DNA of 64,000 bases from Streptomyces malaysiense (GTDB taxonomy: Bacteria; Actinomycetota; Actinomycetes; Streptomycetales; Streptomycetaceae). Of this stretch, positions 8,926 to 20,893 are shown in pieces; positions within the stretch are counted from its first letter, which is position 1; every line of letters starts with the position of its first letter. Made by a program: the position numbers and the translations under genes. Below the pieces are notes generated by a model. The model did not search any database. It had not been told where the DNA came from and saw only the letters and a program-made list of their open reading frames with translations. The stretch spans positions 28,108 to 92,107 of the forward strand of contig NZ_LBDA02000116.1 in the NCBI RefSeq assembly GCF_000980885.2. Reading direction: 5' to 3'.

Positions 8926-10233
8926 TTGACCGATCCGTGGGTGGCCCTGGAACCGGGGGCCGATCCCGCCGAGCGGGTCCGGGTGCTGCGCCGGGCGCAC
9001 GAGACGTTCACCACGGGGGGCGCGGTGCCGCGTCCGGTGCGGTCGGTGGTGGCCGAGTCGTGGCGGCGCAGCGCGCGGGCCGGTGTCGTGCCGGACGGCA
9101 CGGCGTGCGTGGAGTTGTCCGACGGCGACCTCGGCGCCTACCGGGCGGAGCATCCGCTGGCCCGGGTGATGCCGCTGTTCCGGGAGCTGCTGGGCACGTT
9201 CGCCGCCGAGGAAGAGCAGTTGCTCGCGGTGTGCGACGCGCAGGGCAGACTGCTGTGGGTCGAGGGGCATGCGGCGGCGCGACGGCGGGCGGACGCGATG
9301 AACTTCGTGCCGGGGGCGCGCTGGTCGGAGAGCGCGGTGGGCACCAACGCGCCGGGGACCGCGGTGGCGCTGGACCGGCCGGTGCAGGTGTTCGCGGCGG
9401 AGCACTTCACCCGGCGGGTGCAACCCTGGACGTGCGTGGCCGCCCCGGTGCACGATCCGCGCACCGGGCGGGTGCTGGGCGCCGTGGACGTCACCGGCGG
9501 GGACGGACTGGCGCACCCGCACAGCCTGGGGTTCGTGCAGGCCGTGGCGCGGGCTGCGGAGGCCCAGCTGGCGCTGCTCGCTCCGGCGCGGTGTGCCGCG
9601 GAGACGCCGATGCTGCGCGTGCTGGGCCGGGACGAGGCCGAACTGGCCGTTCAGGGGCGGCGGCTGCGGCTGAGCCGTCGGCACAGCGAGATCGTGCTGC
9701 TGCTCTCCCGCCATCCCGAGGGGCTGACGGGTGACGCGTTGCTGTGCGCGCTGTACGCGGACGAGTCGGTGACCCCGGTGACGCTGCGGGCGGAACTCGC
9801 GCGGCTGCGGCGCTCGTTGGGGCCGGGGCTGCTGGCCTCGCGGCCGTACCGGCTGACGGCCGCGGTCGACGCGGACGCGACCGTGGTGGAACGGCGGCTG
9901 GCGTCGGGAGCGCTCACCGCCGCGGCCGAGGCCTACGCCGGTCCGTTGCTGCCCGGTTCGCAGGCCCCGGCGATCGCACGGCTGCGGGACCGGCTCGCGT
10001 GGGGGCTGCGCACCGCGCTGGTCGCGCACCGCGACCCCGATCTGCTGGCCGACTGGGCGCACGCGCCGTGGGGCGAGGACGACATCGAGGTGTGGCGGGC
10101 GCTCTCTGCGGTACGGCCGACGGCGGCGGTGCGGGCCCGGCTGGCCGCGCTGGAGGCGGAGTTGGCGGTACCGGTCGCGCGGACGGGAGGGTGGGCCCGC
10201 GGCGCAACGTACTTGCAACGTCCGCCCGCCTAG
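8926..10233 (+). CDS. GAF-domain transcriptional regulator (adjacent to ALDH)
   Basis: A 435-residue regulator with a central GAF-type sensor (about residues 60-215; FVPGARWSESAVGTNAPGTA is characteristic of AcoR-like activators). The C-terminal DNA-binding region has an OmpR/SARP-like look (LRLSRRHSEIVLLLSRHPEGLTG, LRAELARLRRSLG). It lacks the sigma-54 AAA domain of classical AcoR, as is usual in Streptomyces. Start TTG at 8926, preceded by GGGGAGGCCGAG. The aldehyde dehydrogenase begins 57 bp downstream on the same strand; this pairing recurs in actinobacteria and suggests it controls that gene. Confidence 0.85.
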   Translation: MTDPWVALEPGADPAERVRVLRRAHETFTTGGAVPRPVRSVVAESWRRSARAGVVPDGTACVELSDGDLGAYRAEHPLARVMPLFRELLGTFAAEEEQLLAVCDAQGRLLWVEGHAAARRRADAMNFVPGARWSESAVGTNAPGTAVALDRPVQVFAAEHFTRRVQPWTCVAAPVHDPRTGRVLGAVDVTGGDGLAHPHSLGFVQAVARAAEAQLALLAPARCAAETPMLRVLGRDEAELAVQGRRLRLSRRHSEIVLLLSRHPEGLTGDALLCALYADESVTPVTLRAELARLRRSLGPGLLASRPYRLTAAVDADATVVERRLASGALTAAAEAYAGPLLPGSQAPAIARLRDRLAWGLRTALVAHRDPDLLADWAHAPWGEDDIEVWRALSAVRPTAAVRARLAALEAELAVPVARTGGWARGATYLQRPPA

Positions 10234-10289
10234 CCTCGCGCCGAGAGCTGCCCAAGGGCGGGCAGCGCTGCACCGGGAGGCACACCAGG

Positions 10290-11813
<1,524 letters not shown>

Positions 11814-11822
11814 GCGCAGAAA

Positions 11823-11862
11823 AAGGGCGCCTGACCAGGGCAGATGCCCGGCAGGCGCCCTT
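11823..11862 (+). terminator. Rho-independent-type terminator after ALDH
   Basis: Perfect 11-bp inverted repeat AAGGGCGCCTG / CAGGCGCCCTT with an 18-nt loop, starting 9 nt after the ALDH stop. There is no long U-tract, as is common in Streptomyces. A near-copy of the same length closes the Dap NRPS operon at 58706-58745. Confidence 0.85.
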
Positions 11863-12146
11863 CTCGCCGCACATCTGCGCAGCGAGTCGACACACGCCCC
11901 TACTCCCGATGTCTCCGACCCGCATCCCGGCTCTGACCAGCAGTTCCGGGGCATTTCCGGGCCAAGGTCCCGCTCACCTCGATCTTGTATGAGGGTCCGT
12001 CAGCTTGCTGCCGGACCCTTTCGGCTCGTTCGGGGCGGAGATTTCTTCCTGTGGGTAGGTTGGCGGCCCGGCTGTGGCGTCGGGTGTGCGCGGGGTTCCA
12101 TGGCTCCGGTCGGGTGGTGCTGCTCGTAGGGACAGGGAATTGCCGG

Positions 12147-13523
12147 TCAGCCGGGGCTCGGCAGTTCTGCGAGCCGTTGCAGGGCGTCGTTGATCACTCG
12201 GGTCCAGGGCCAGTGTCCGGCAAGGCGGAGGATGCGGCGGCGTCCGGTGGTGACGAGCTGAGCGGCCGCGGAGAACTGCCGCAGGCGCAGACGGCGGGGT
12301 TCCCACCGTCGGGCGGTGCCGGTAAGCGTGAGCATCGGCAGCCGGGCCGGCAGGTCGAGGGCGATCTGTATGTTCTCCGATCAGATCTGGTTCTGCGCCG
12401 CGTCGTGGAGGGGCAGGTTGCGCAGGCCGGTAGCCCGCGCGGCGCGGACGCGGTCCTCGGCGCGGGCCCGCTGGCGGTGCCGCAGCTCCAGTTCGGCGAT
12501 CGAGGTGTGCCTGGTGTTGGTGGCGAAACAGGTCAGGCGCATCCCGTCGGCGTCGGTGAAGCGCAACTGGCCACCGGGGTGCGGCCGTTCCTTCCGCACG
12601 ATCAGCCGCATTCCCTTCGGCCAGCCCCTGGGGCAGTCGCCGTCGAGCTCGGCCACCCAGGCGCCGGCGCGGACCTCTCCGTCCGGCTCGACGGCCGGCG
12701 TCCAGGCCGATGCCGGGACCTTCAGAACGGCCTGGTGGACGGCGTCAGTGATGGTCATACCGACCGAGTAGGACAGCCACCGGCCGCCGGGCGGTAAGCC
12801 GGTCGACGAACTCGTGGGGCCCCCGCCCGAGTCGGTGCGGACCAGCGTCCGCCGTCCGCGCCGGTACTTCCTCGGCAGCTGCTTCAGGGCGAGCCGGGCG
12901 GCTTCGACGCGGTCCGCAGCGGTGTTGCTGCCCGCGTTCCCGGGCCGCAGCAGAGCGGCGACCGGCTCCCCGGACCCGCCCCGGCCGTGGTCGACGAACC
13001 CCATCAGCGGATGGTGCCCGAAGGCCTTCTTCCAGGTCGCGGCCTCATCCTGCTTCTCGGAATGCGCGATGACCAGCACCCCGTCCAGGTCCACGACCAC
13101 CTGCCCGTCGGTGTCAGGCGCCGCGCTACCGGCCAACGTCCCTACGTCTGAGCGGACTTGAGCGCGGGCCTGCCGCAGTGCGGTCAGCGCACGCCTTCCG
13201 CCCGCTGCCAGCGCGTCGATCAGCCGGGACACCGTCGGATCGGAGGCCACCGGCCCGAACACCGCCGGCTCGGCCCGCAGCATGCCCACGTCCGCCAGGC
13301 AGTCTCCGCCGAGTGTGACCGCGAGCACCACATCCAGCAGGACCTTGTCCGGATCGTGCACCGCTCGCGGCTTGCGCCACGGCGCCAACGCCGCCGATAC
13401 CGCCTGATCCAGGCCGCTCTTGTGGAAAGTCCCCACGAACAGCACTCCACCTGCCTGGGAGACCACCCCGCGACCACCGCCCTCGACGTGGACACGCGGG
13501 TAGGACCCGATACGCTTCTTCAC
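12147..13523 (-). pseudogene. IS1380-family transposase, interrupted by an in-frame TGA
   Basis: From the GTG at 13523 (VKKRIGSYPRVHVEGG) the frame reads as an IS1380-type DDE transposase: VVVDLDGVLVIAHSEKQ, KKAFGHHPLMGFVDHG, LVRTDSGGG, RLIVRKER, then LPLHDAAQNQI. A TGA follows at 12381-12383, where relatives usually have tryptophan (AQNQIW). The same frame then continues to 12147 with family-like sequence (SENIQIAL, RRWEPRRLRLRQFSAAAQLV, LAGHWPW). One G-to-A change explains the stop. Without read-through the element would make a truncated, probably dead, transposase. Terminal inverted repeats could not be recognised. Confidence 0.85.
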
Positions 13524-14076
13524 CTGGAGAGTGCTTCTTTCATGCGACGACCTGGACCCTGGACAAGCGGCCGGTGCCCCCCCCCCGACGGTGGACGCGT
13601 GGGACCATGCCCGCGCGGGCGAGGAGCACCGCGGACGTCCGCGCCTGCTGTGTACCGAACCCCGCCCAACATGACGAGACGTCAGCAACGGGCGTCAGCC
13701 GACCAGGCCGAAGTCCTGACCGAAGAGGGCGTGGCAGTAAGCGACTTCCGGTTCGCGCTTCACCAGAGGTTGCCGGTGGGGGTCTCCGTTGTTGCGTTGT
13801 CGGACCATCCGGCCTGTTTCCGCTGCGCTCTTCGATATGTACGACGAATGAAACGCCTTACCCCGCCCCCCGAAGGCGCTATGGGTGATATCTACCTAAA
13901 CTCTCTTTTGGTGCCTCCGCGCCACCCAACGCACCGAAGTGCAACCGCCATTTGATCCCCAACACCACGACGAGAGACACTACCTGGCGGATGCGTGTTC
14001 CCGACCGAGCGGGACTCGCTTCGACATCCTCCCGCACCGCTCCCCGGAGGCCATTTACCCAACGATTACTGGGCAG
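13524..14076. other. Non-coding, lower-GC stretch of the island
   Basis: About 550 bp with no gene I can support. It contains a run of ten C residues at 13577-13586 (length uncertain in any read) and becomes noticeably poorer in GC from about 13650, unlike the flanking chromosome. A 94-codon open frame from 13671 has no ribosome binding site or recognisable motif. Confidence 0.4.
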
Positions 14077-14105
14077 TTGACCTCAGGGTTTCGTGGTAGC
14101 GTACT
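14077..14105 (+). promoter_or_regulatory. Possible sigma70-like promoter for the orphan gene
   Basis: TTGACC (14077-14082) and CGTACT (14100-14105) are separated by 17 bp, ending 35 bp before the GTG start of the orphan gene. The -35 is good; the -10 match is weak. Consistent with the gene being expressed on its own. Confidence 0.4.
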
Positions 14106-14140
14106 TGTTCGGAGGAACAGAGCAACCTGAAAGGGAAATC

Positions 14141-14749
14141 GTGAACACGGAGAAGATCACCGCTCGCCGCCTCTCATTGGAAGAGGTGACGAAGCTTGAC
14201 ATGAAGGACCGGATCTTCGTTTCCGCCGACACGGCAGAACTCAAGATTCCCGGCTGCTATGTCCCTGCTTTTCTGACCAAGTCCGGTGAGGATTTCGAAG
14301 GCGGCTCGATCACGGCGAGAACCGTATTCCAGGAAGAGGTCTCCTGCCTTCCCGACGACGAGAATCAAGCCGGAATCTACTTGGCCGACGAGAACGGCGC
14401 GGTGACCATCGAGGTCCTCCAGTCCGCCGGCGTCGTGCTGGACCTGGCACTTTTCGTCCCAAATGGGGACAAGGGGGCCCTTACGGCCCTTTACGCTGCG
14501 GCCCGGCAGGCGTTCGGCGCCGACATCGTGCAGATCTGGCGCCAGGGACTCAAGGAGGTTCCCGACGTGAAGGTCGACATCTTCGAGGAGCAGATTCCCC
14601 GGGGGCGCAAGGCGAGCGACAGCCCCAAGCGTGACCGTCGCGCGATCGACACCTACCCCACCCGTGCGGACTTCATCGAGTTCACCGCGGGGTGGAAGCC
14701 GGTCGTTGAGATTCACAGGCCGATTGTTGACGACACCCCGACCATCTGA
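14141..14749 (+). CDS. Orphan protein of unknown function
   Basis: A 202-residue soluble protein, not recognised. Start GTG at 14141 with GAAAGGGAAA just upstream. The sequence is rich in acidic residues with no signal peptide, TM segment or cysteine-rich motif. Notable stretches are KLDMKDRIFVSADTAELKIP near the start, LALFVPNGDKGALTALYAAA in the middle and ADFIEFTAGWKPVVEIHRP at the end. Codon use is less GC-biased than its neighbours and the gene has its own promoter-like and terminator-like signals. With the surrounding transposon remains this suggests acquisition by transfer. Confidence 0.7.
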   Translation: MNTEKITARRLSLEEVTKLDMKDRIFVSADTAELKIPGCYVPAFLTKSGEDFEGGSITARTVFQEEVSCLPDDENQAGIYLADENGAVTIEVLQSAGVVLDLALFVPNGDKGALTALYAAARQAFGADIVQIWRQGLKEVPDVKVDIFEEQIPRGRKASDSPKRDRRAIDTYPTRADFIEFTAGWKPVVEIHRPIVDDTPTI

Positions 14750-14764
14750 GGCGGCGTCACCTCC

Positions 14765-14785
14765 CGTTCTCAGCCTGGGAGAACG
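14765..14785 (+). terminator. Hairpin after the orphan gene
   Basis: CGTTCTC and GAGAACG form a perfect 7-bp stem with a 7-nt loop, 16 nt after the stop of the orphan gene. No U-tract follows, so the terminator role is inferred from position. Confidence 0.55.
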
Positions 14786-15110
14786 CCGAGAGCGCATGCG
14801 CCGCACCCGGTCGGCCCCTGAGCGGCCCAGGGAGCCGTCGGAAAATAACTCGCGGACGCCGAAGCGCCGTTCCACTCGATGACCTCGCGAGACAGCCCGC
14901 CCGACCGAGATCGAATCCTGAAGTGATTCTGCGACAGTCCTCAGGGCTTCGGCGTAAGGGCGGCGACCGCAGAGGTTGCACCAGGTCGCCGTGGCGCGGG
15001 GTGCGCTGTCGGTCCACCACCGCGCGGTCAGGTCGAGGACGACGACCAGCGCGTGCCGTACTCCTCGCAGCCGGATCGTCTGTTATCAGTCCGAACGCCC
15101 AGCCCAACCG
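14786..15110. other. Non-coding stretch before the CRISPR-like repeats
   Basis: About 325 bp without a supportable gene. Open frames here lack ribosome binding sites and recognisable sequence. It reads as decayed DNA. Confidence 0.35.
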
Positions 15111-15289
15111 CTCATCCCAGGCGCGGGGAGCAACGGCGCGGGCGGTGCGAGTGGCACGGCCTCCCGGGACCCTCCCCGCGCGCGGGGAGGGTCCGCGGAC
15201 CACCCGGCGCTCCGGCTTCGGAAGGACTGCTCTCTGCATGCGCGGGGGTGGTCTGGTGAGTGTCCCCGCGGGCGCGGGGGCGTCATGGC
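15111..15289 (-). CRISPR. Degenerate CRISPR-like repeats (type I-E style), relic
   Basis: Three or four imperfect units resemble the GC-rich actinobacterial type I-E repeat (a GTCCCCGC...GCGGGGA.GGTCC palindrome): around 15111-15133, 15167-15192 (GGACCCTCCCCGCGCGCGGGG), a half-unit near 15237-15255, and 15259-15288 (GTGTCCCCGCGGGCGCGGGG). The first three lie about 58-60 bp apart, close to the 61-bp period of a 29-nt repeat plus 32-nt spacer. The units differ from each other and partly in orientation, and no cas gene is recognisable nearby. A relic is the most that can be claimed. Confidence 0.4.
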
Positions 15290-15322
15290 ATGAGTTCCCG
15301 GGGCTTCGCGCTGCTCCGATCC

Positions 15323-15840
15323 TCAGCGCGGCCAGGCGGCCTGGGTGTTCGGCGGCAGCGAGATCTCGTCCAGTCGCGACCACTGTTCCTGGCCGCTCTG
15401 ATCCAACAGGCGGAACCGCACGTCCTGCGCCTCGTCCGACTCGTACGGGGCGTCTCCGACTGCCTGCAGCAGAGCGTGCAGCCTCGGGTGGGGGGCCCGC
15501 ATCGCCCGGTCCCGTACGCTCTCGGCGCGCAGGGCAGCCAGAGTGAGGGAGGCGGTGTTCACCCGGTACGCCGGTGACCGTCAGCGTGGGCGATCGCTTC
15601 CGGGTGTTCCACGATGAAGGCCAGGGCCTCGGGGCCGGCGACGGTGTACGTCAGCACCAGGTCTCCGCGCTGCAGCATCACCTGCTCACCCGGCTCTGCC
15701 AGCGAGCCGTCCTCGCGCGTCGACATGGCCAACTTGCCGACCATCGGGCCCACTGCCGATCGTCCGGACCTCGTCGAACTGCTCGATCGTCGGGTCCACG
15801 AACCGCTCGGAGTCGGCGAGCACCAGGGCGCAGTGCCCGT
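15323..15840 (-). pseudogene. Frameshifted hypothetical gene
   Basis: Three adjacent minus-strand pieces read as one decayed gene. One frame gives HCALVLADSERFVDPTIEQF then DEVRTIG (about 15840-15755). A one-base shift leads into VGPMVGKLAMSTREDGSLAE...AHADGHRRTG (15753-15559). Its TGA overlaps the GTG of a 79-codon frame (15562-15323, ending PPNTQAAWPR). The H...D..DPT.EQF pattern recalls transglutaminase/NlpC-like peptidase folds, but this is weak. No function is assigned. Confidence 0.35.
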
Positions 15841-16096
15841 TCCACGAGGTTCCCGTCCAGGTCGGTGTGAGCGAGCCGTAGAGGGTGCGGCGTCCGGTGC
15901 TTCTTGCCCCGCTGCTGCTTCGACGTGGGCAGAGCCCAGGGAACTCGACCGGCCTTCCGGCAGACCGCGTTGACCGGTCCGACACGGCGACGCCGCAGGC
16001 GGTGCAGCCTATGGCGTCGCTGGGGGGAGAGCAGGCTGGTGACCTCGGCGTGCGCGGCCGCGCCGGGGTTGAAGTACTTCCGGGCGGCGCTGGAGG

Positions 16097-16188
16097 ACCA
16101 TCCCCGCACGGGCGGGCGGGAACGGTCCCTTGATGGACACCGCGACGGTCCGACCGTCGAGCTCCCCGTCCGCGCGGGGACGGTCCCT
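16097..16188. CRISPR. Two further CRISPR-like repeat units, relic
   Basis: GGACCATCCCCGCACGGGCG at about 16096-16115 continues to ACGGTCCC at 16129. After about 31 bp, GAGCTCCCCGTCCGCGCGGG at 16159-16178 ends in GACGGTCCC at 16187. Both match the type I-E style repeat better than the units near 15.2 kb, and the interval fits one repeat plus spacer. No array of regular length or cas genes accompany them. Confidence 0.4.
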
Positions 16189-16314
16189 GCCTCTCCGGTG
16201 CCCACAGGAGACACTCCCCTTGAACCAAGATCCGGACCATACGCGGGCCAATCGTCTGCCGTCTCGCCCTATTCGATCCATTCCAGCTGGTCAACGACTT
16301 GTATGCCGTGTACC

Positions 16315-16348
16315 ACCAGCAGACCGAGAACCTCCTCGTGTCGTACTC
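16315..16348 (+). repeat. Right copy of 34-bp direct repeat (ALDH-derived)
   Basis: Identical to 11755-11788 except for one base (CCAAG to CCGAG). Homology stops abruptly on both sides, so this is not a longer decayed ALDH copy. It lies just before the intact signalling operon and marks the right edge of the decayed 4.5-kb segment. Confidence 0.6.
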
Positions 16349-16395
16349 CGGACGTCGGCGACGCCGCGCGAGGGTGGTGCGGCCGTGTGGCGGGG

Positions 16396-17031
16396 CTAGC
16401 CTCCGTTGCCGGGGAGGAGGGCGATCCGTGCGGTGAGGCGCTTGCCCGTCGGCTCCGGGACCGCCTCGAACGAGGTGACCACGGCCAGTACGATCTCCAG
16501 GCCGTGCTGGCCGACCCGGGCCGGGTTCGCCGCCCGCGCGGTCGGTGGCGTCGGATCGGAGTCCTGGACGACTATCTCCACCAGGCCGCCGGCGATCCGC
16601 AGGCCGAACCGGACGGGGCCCGGGGCGTACTTGGTGGCGTTGGTGACCAGTTCGCTCACGACCAGCCGGGTCAGGTCCCGCGCCCTGTCGGTCACCGGAA
16701 TGCCCCGCTCGTTTCGCGCCTCGTCCAGGAAGTCCAGCGCGAGACGACGAGCTCGGGCTATGCAGGCCCCCGTTCCGTCGAGCACCGCGCCGGTCCGCAT
16801 CACCTCGTCGTCCGGTGCCGTACCGTTCCCGGCCGGGGTGATCACAGCCGTGGCGGCCGCCCTCAGGTCCTCGCGGGCGGCCGGAGCCCGACCCCCTGTG
16901 GCCGCGTCTCGGAGAGGCACCAGGCAGTCCGGCCCGGCGGCCGTTCGTCCGGGACCGGCCGCCGGGCCGGAAAGGGCGTCTGCCGGGCGGGGCGCCGGCA
17001 CGGAGGGTCTGTCGGGCATGGTCCGGTTCAT
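16396..17031 (-). CDS. Anti-sigma-factor-type ATP-binding protein (RsbW-like HATPase)
   Basis: A 211-residue protein. The C-terminal ~120 residues form an HATPase_c fold with an N-box (LVVSELVTNATKYA) and a glycine-containing lid (VGQHGLEIV), as in Streptomyces RsbW-type kinases that bind or phosphorylate anti-anti-sigma proteins or sigma factors. The N-terminal ~90 residues are Ala/Pro/Arg-rich and low complexity. Its ATGA start overlaps the stop of the upstream SpoIIE-type phosphatase (17031-17028), so the two are translationally coupled and probably act as opposing kinase and phosphatase in a partner-switch pathway. Confidence 0.88.
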   Translation of the reverse strand: MNRTMPDRPSVPAPRPADALSGPAAGPGRTAAGPDCLVPLRDAATGGRAPAAREDLRAAATAVITPAGNGTAPDDEVMRTGAVLDGTGACIARARRLALDFLDEARNERGIPVTDRARDLTRLVVSELVTNATKYAPGPVRFGLRIAGGLVEIVVQDSDPTPPTARAANPARVGQHGLEIVLAVVTSFEAVPEPTGKRLTARIALLPGNGG

Positions 17032-18244
17032 GGATTCGGTGCGGTGCGCCAGGCGTTCGCGGTACGGCCGGGCGCCCCCGTCTTCCAGTCCAGGCGCAGG
17101 ACGGCGAGGTCGTCGGTGTGGCGATCCGCGTTGAGCGCGCGGGTGCGGGCGATCAGTTCGTCGAGGTGGGTGCCGGGGTCGGGGCTGTGCAGGGTGTCGA
17201 TGATGCGCAGCAGGCCCTCCACGCCGAGCCGGGTGCCCGTGCCCTCCGCGAAGCCCTCGACGAGTCCGTCGGTGTAGGCGATGAGCGCGCCTTCGGCGGG
17301 CAGGGCCAGAGTGGTGGCGGGCCAGCCACCCAGTCCGGGAGCGATGCCCAGGGCGATGCCGTGGGCGGCGCTGACCTGCTGGGTTCCATCGGGGGTGGTG
17401 ACGAGGGGTTCGTGGTGGCCGGCGAGGTGCAGCGTGAGCGTGGCGGCCGCCGGGTCCAGGGTGATCAGGGTGCAGGTGGTGAACAGGTCGCTGCCGGCGC
17501 GCTCGGCGATGTGGATCTCTTCGAGGAGGTGGAGCAGTTCCTGATCACGGTGGCCGCCCAGGGTGAGGGCGCGCCAGGCGATGCGGAGGCAGACGCCGAG
17601 CGCGGCCGCGTCGGGGCCGTGGCCGCTGACGTCGCCGATGACGGCGTGGACCTGGCCGTCATCGGTCTGGACGACGTCGAGGAAGTCACCGCCGAGCAGG
17701 GCCTGCGCCCGGCCGGGGTAGTAACGGCTGGAGGCGGTGACGGCGGTGGACGGGGACAGGATGGGTTCGGGGAGCAGCCCGCGTTCCAGGCGGGCGTTCT
17801 CCTCCGCGCGCAGCCGGCCGATCTGCAGCGCGGCGTTGGCGCGTTCGGCCTGCTTTCGCTGGACGGCGTAGCGGACGGCCCGCTGCATCAGCTCGGGCTC
17901 GACCTTGCCCTTGACGAGATAGTCCTGGGCACCGGCGGCCAGGGCGTCGACCCCGGCGCGGGGCTCCTCCAGTCCGGTGAGCACGATGATGGCGGCCTGG
18001 GTGTTCGCCTCGATCGCCTGGACCGTCTCCACGCCGCTCGCGTCGGGCAGGTGCAGATCGAGCAGGACGCAGTCGACGGGAGACGCCTCCAGCGCCCGGC
18101 GTGCCTCGGCCGCCGAACGGCACCGCGTCAGGGTGTGCGGCAGGTCGGTGTCGTAGAGGAGTTCCTCGACCAGGAGGGCGTCTCCGTCGTCGTCCTCCAC
18201 CAGCAGCACCTGGTACTGCTCGTCGCGGCCTGCGGCTGGAGCGG

Positions 18245-18248
<4 letters not shown>
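17028..18248 (-). CDS. Response regulator fused to SpoIIE-type PP2C phosphatase
   Basis: 406 residues. An N-terminal receiver domain (about 1-130; VLLVEDDDGDA, phospho-acceptor Asp in CVLLDLHLPDASG) is joined by a short linker to a PPM/SpoIIE serine phosphatase (GGDFLDVVQTDDGQVHAVIGD, GHGPDAAALG, YTDGLVEGF, DDLAVL metal-binding Asp residues). It would dephosphorylate an anti-anti-sigma factor when its receiver is phosphorylated, linking a kinase to partner switching. The GTG at 18248 overlaps the TGA of the histidine kinase (GTGA), and its own stop overlaps the next gene, so all three are coupled. Confidence 0.93.
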
Positions 18249-19822
<1,574 letters not shown>

Positions 19823-19898
19823 CGTTCGGCTTCTCTCTCCAGACCCGCTGTCCCTGGCCGCGCGGTGCCGCACGGCAGGGACACTGTACCCACGCTTC

Positions 19899-19914
19899 GA
19901 CAACACATGTTGTC
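19899..19914. promoter_or_regulatory. Inverted repeat in the divergent kinase/HTH promoter region
   Basis: GACAAC-N4-GTTGTC is a perfect 6+6 inverted repeat midway between the histidine kinase (start 19822, minus) and the small HTH-like gene (start 19946, plus). Position suggests an operator serving both directions, perhaps for the HTH-like protein itself. Confidence 0.5.
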
Positions 19915-19945
19915 CGGCTCCGTATCAGGGCAGTACAGTGACGCC

Positions 19946-20314
19946 ATGCTTGATCCGTCTCCCGCTCCCCGCCCGCCAGGCGAGGATACGGCCGCGCTGG
20001 TGGCCCGACTGGTGGACGAGGTGAGCCGGCGCTTCACCCCGGAATCCGTCCGCCCGCCGGCGAGGCCCGCCGATCAGGCACACGAGTCCCGCAGGCACGC
20101 CCTGCTGCGCCTGCGGGTCCTCAGCGACGTCAAGCGGGCCGTCCGGCACCTGGAGGACCAGGCCGCGCACGCCGCCGCCGAGAGCGGAGCCGGGTACCCG
20201 GAGATCGGTCGGGCAGTCAGCATGAGCCGACAGGGAGCCAGGCGCCGCTGGCCCGGTCTGATCAGCAGCAACACGAACCATCCATCCCATCGCCCCCCAC
20301 ACCGGAGCACCTGA
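19946..20314 (+). CDS. Small HTH-like protein next to response regulator
   Basis: 122 residues. The middle is helical (HALLRLRVLSDVKRAVRHLED) and is followed by GYPEIGRAVSMSRQGARRRWPG, which resembles a helix-turn-helix of the kind that reads DNA in small Streptomyces regulators. Start ATG 19946 is the first in frame after the inverted repeat at 19899; no strong Shine-Dalgarno is seen, so it may be leaderless or weakly translated. The response regulator begins 3 nt after its stop. A role in autoregulating the divergent signalling locus is inferred. Confidence 0.75.
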   Translation: MLDPSPAPRPPGEDTAALVARLVDEVSRRFTPESVRPPARPADQAHESRRHALLRLRVLSDVKRAVRHLEDQAAHAAAESGAGYPEIGRAVSMSRQGARRRWPGLISSNTNHPSHRPPHRST

Positions 20315-20317
20315 ATC

Positions 20318-20749
20318 ATGGCTGCCGCCGCAACCCGCCCCTACGACGTGCTGCTGGTCGAGGACGACGTCGCCGACGCGATGCTCATCCAGGACGCACT
20401 CACCGAACGCGGTACCCGTAACCTCACGCAGGTCTCCGACGGTGTCGAGGCACTCGACTATCTGCGCGACCCGGACAGCACGCGCCCCGACCTCATCGTG
20501 CTCGACCTGAACATGCCGCGCATGAACGGGCGCGAGTTCCTCGCCGTGGTCAAGGAGGACGCCGACCTGCGCACCATCCCGGTCGTCGTCCTGACCACGT
20601 CCGCCGCCCCCGACGACGTCACCGGCGCCTACCACCACCACGCCAACGCCTACGTCACCAAGCCGGTCAACCTCGATGAATTCGAGGCCGCCGTCCGCAG
20701 CATCGACGCCTTCTACCTCGACATCGCCGTCAAGCCCCCCAAGGAGTAG
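20318..20749 (+). CDS. Single-domain CheY/Rcp1-like response regulator
   Basis: 143 residues, receiver domain only: acidic pocket VLLVEDDVADA, phospho-acceptor Asp in LIVLDLNMPRMNG, the switch Thr in VVVLTTSA, and Lys in YVTKPVN. No output domain, so it signals through protein contacts or acts as a phosphate sink. It is probably the partner of the CHASE3 histidine kinase encoded divergently, as such kinases often work with Rcp1-type regulators. Translated with the small HTH-like gene (3-nt gap). Confidence 0.93.
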   Translation: MAAAATRPYDVLLVEDDVADAMLIQDALTERGTRNLTQVSDGVEALDYLRDPDSTRPDLIVLDLNMPRMNGREFLAVVKEDADLRTIPVVVLTTSAAPDDVTGAYHHHANAYVTKPVNLDEFEAAVRSIDAFYLDIAVKPPKE

Positions 20750-20750
20750 T

Positions 20751-20893
20751 CAGCGCCGACGGACATGGCGATGTGCGCCATGAGGGAGGTACCGGCGCCG
20801 CCGTACCAGTGCTCCTCACAGATACACATCGCCGGTGAAGCGCTCGGCGGGGGCCTTGACGGCCGAGGTGTGCGTGACGATTTCCCTGGGGGT
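20751..20893 (-). pseudogene. Cupin-domain protein remnant with internal deletion
   Basis: On the minus strand, EIVTHTSAVKAPAERFTGDVY (about 20889-20827) looks like the N-terminus of small bacterial cupins. It runs directly, with a frame change, into EEHWYGGAGTSLMAHIAM (about 20820-20767), which looks like the C-terminus of the same family. The metal-binding core between them is missing. The gene appears to have lost its middle by deletion. Confidence 0.45.

Noticed and set aside
13577..13586. C10 homopolymer as a phase-variation tract
   Set aside because: Not inside or directly before an intact gene; its length may be a sequencing artefact.
13671..13955. 94-codon plus-strand frame (MTRRQQRAS...)
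   Set aside because: No ribosome binding site, no motif and lies in decaying island DNA.
15111..15289. Functional CRISPR array
   Set aside because: Repeat units are too different from each other, spacing is irregular and no cas genes are recognisable; kept only as a relic.
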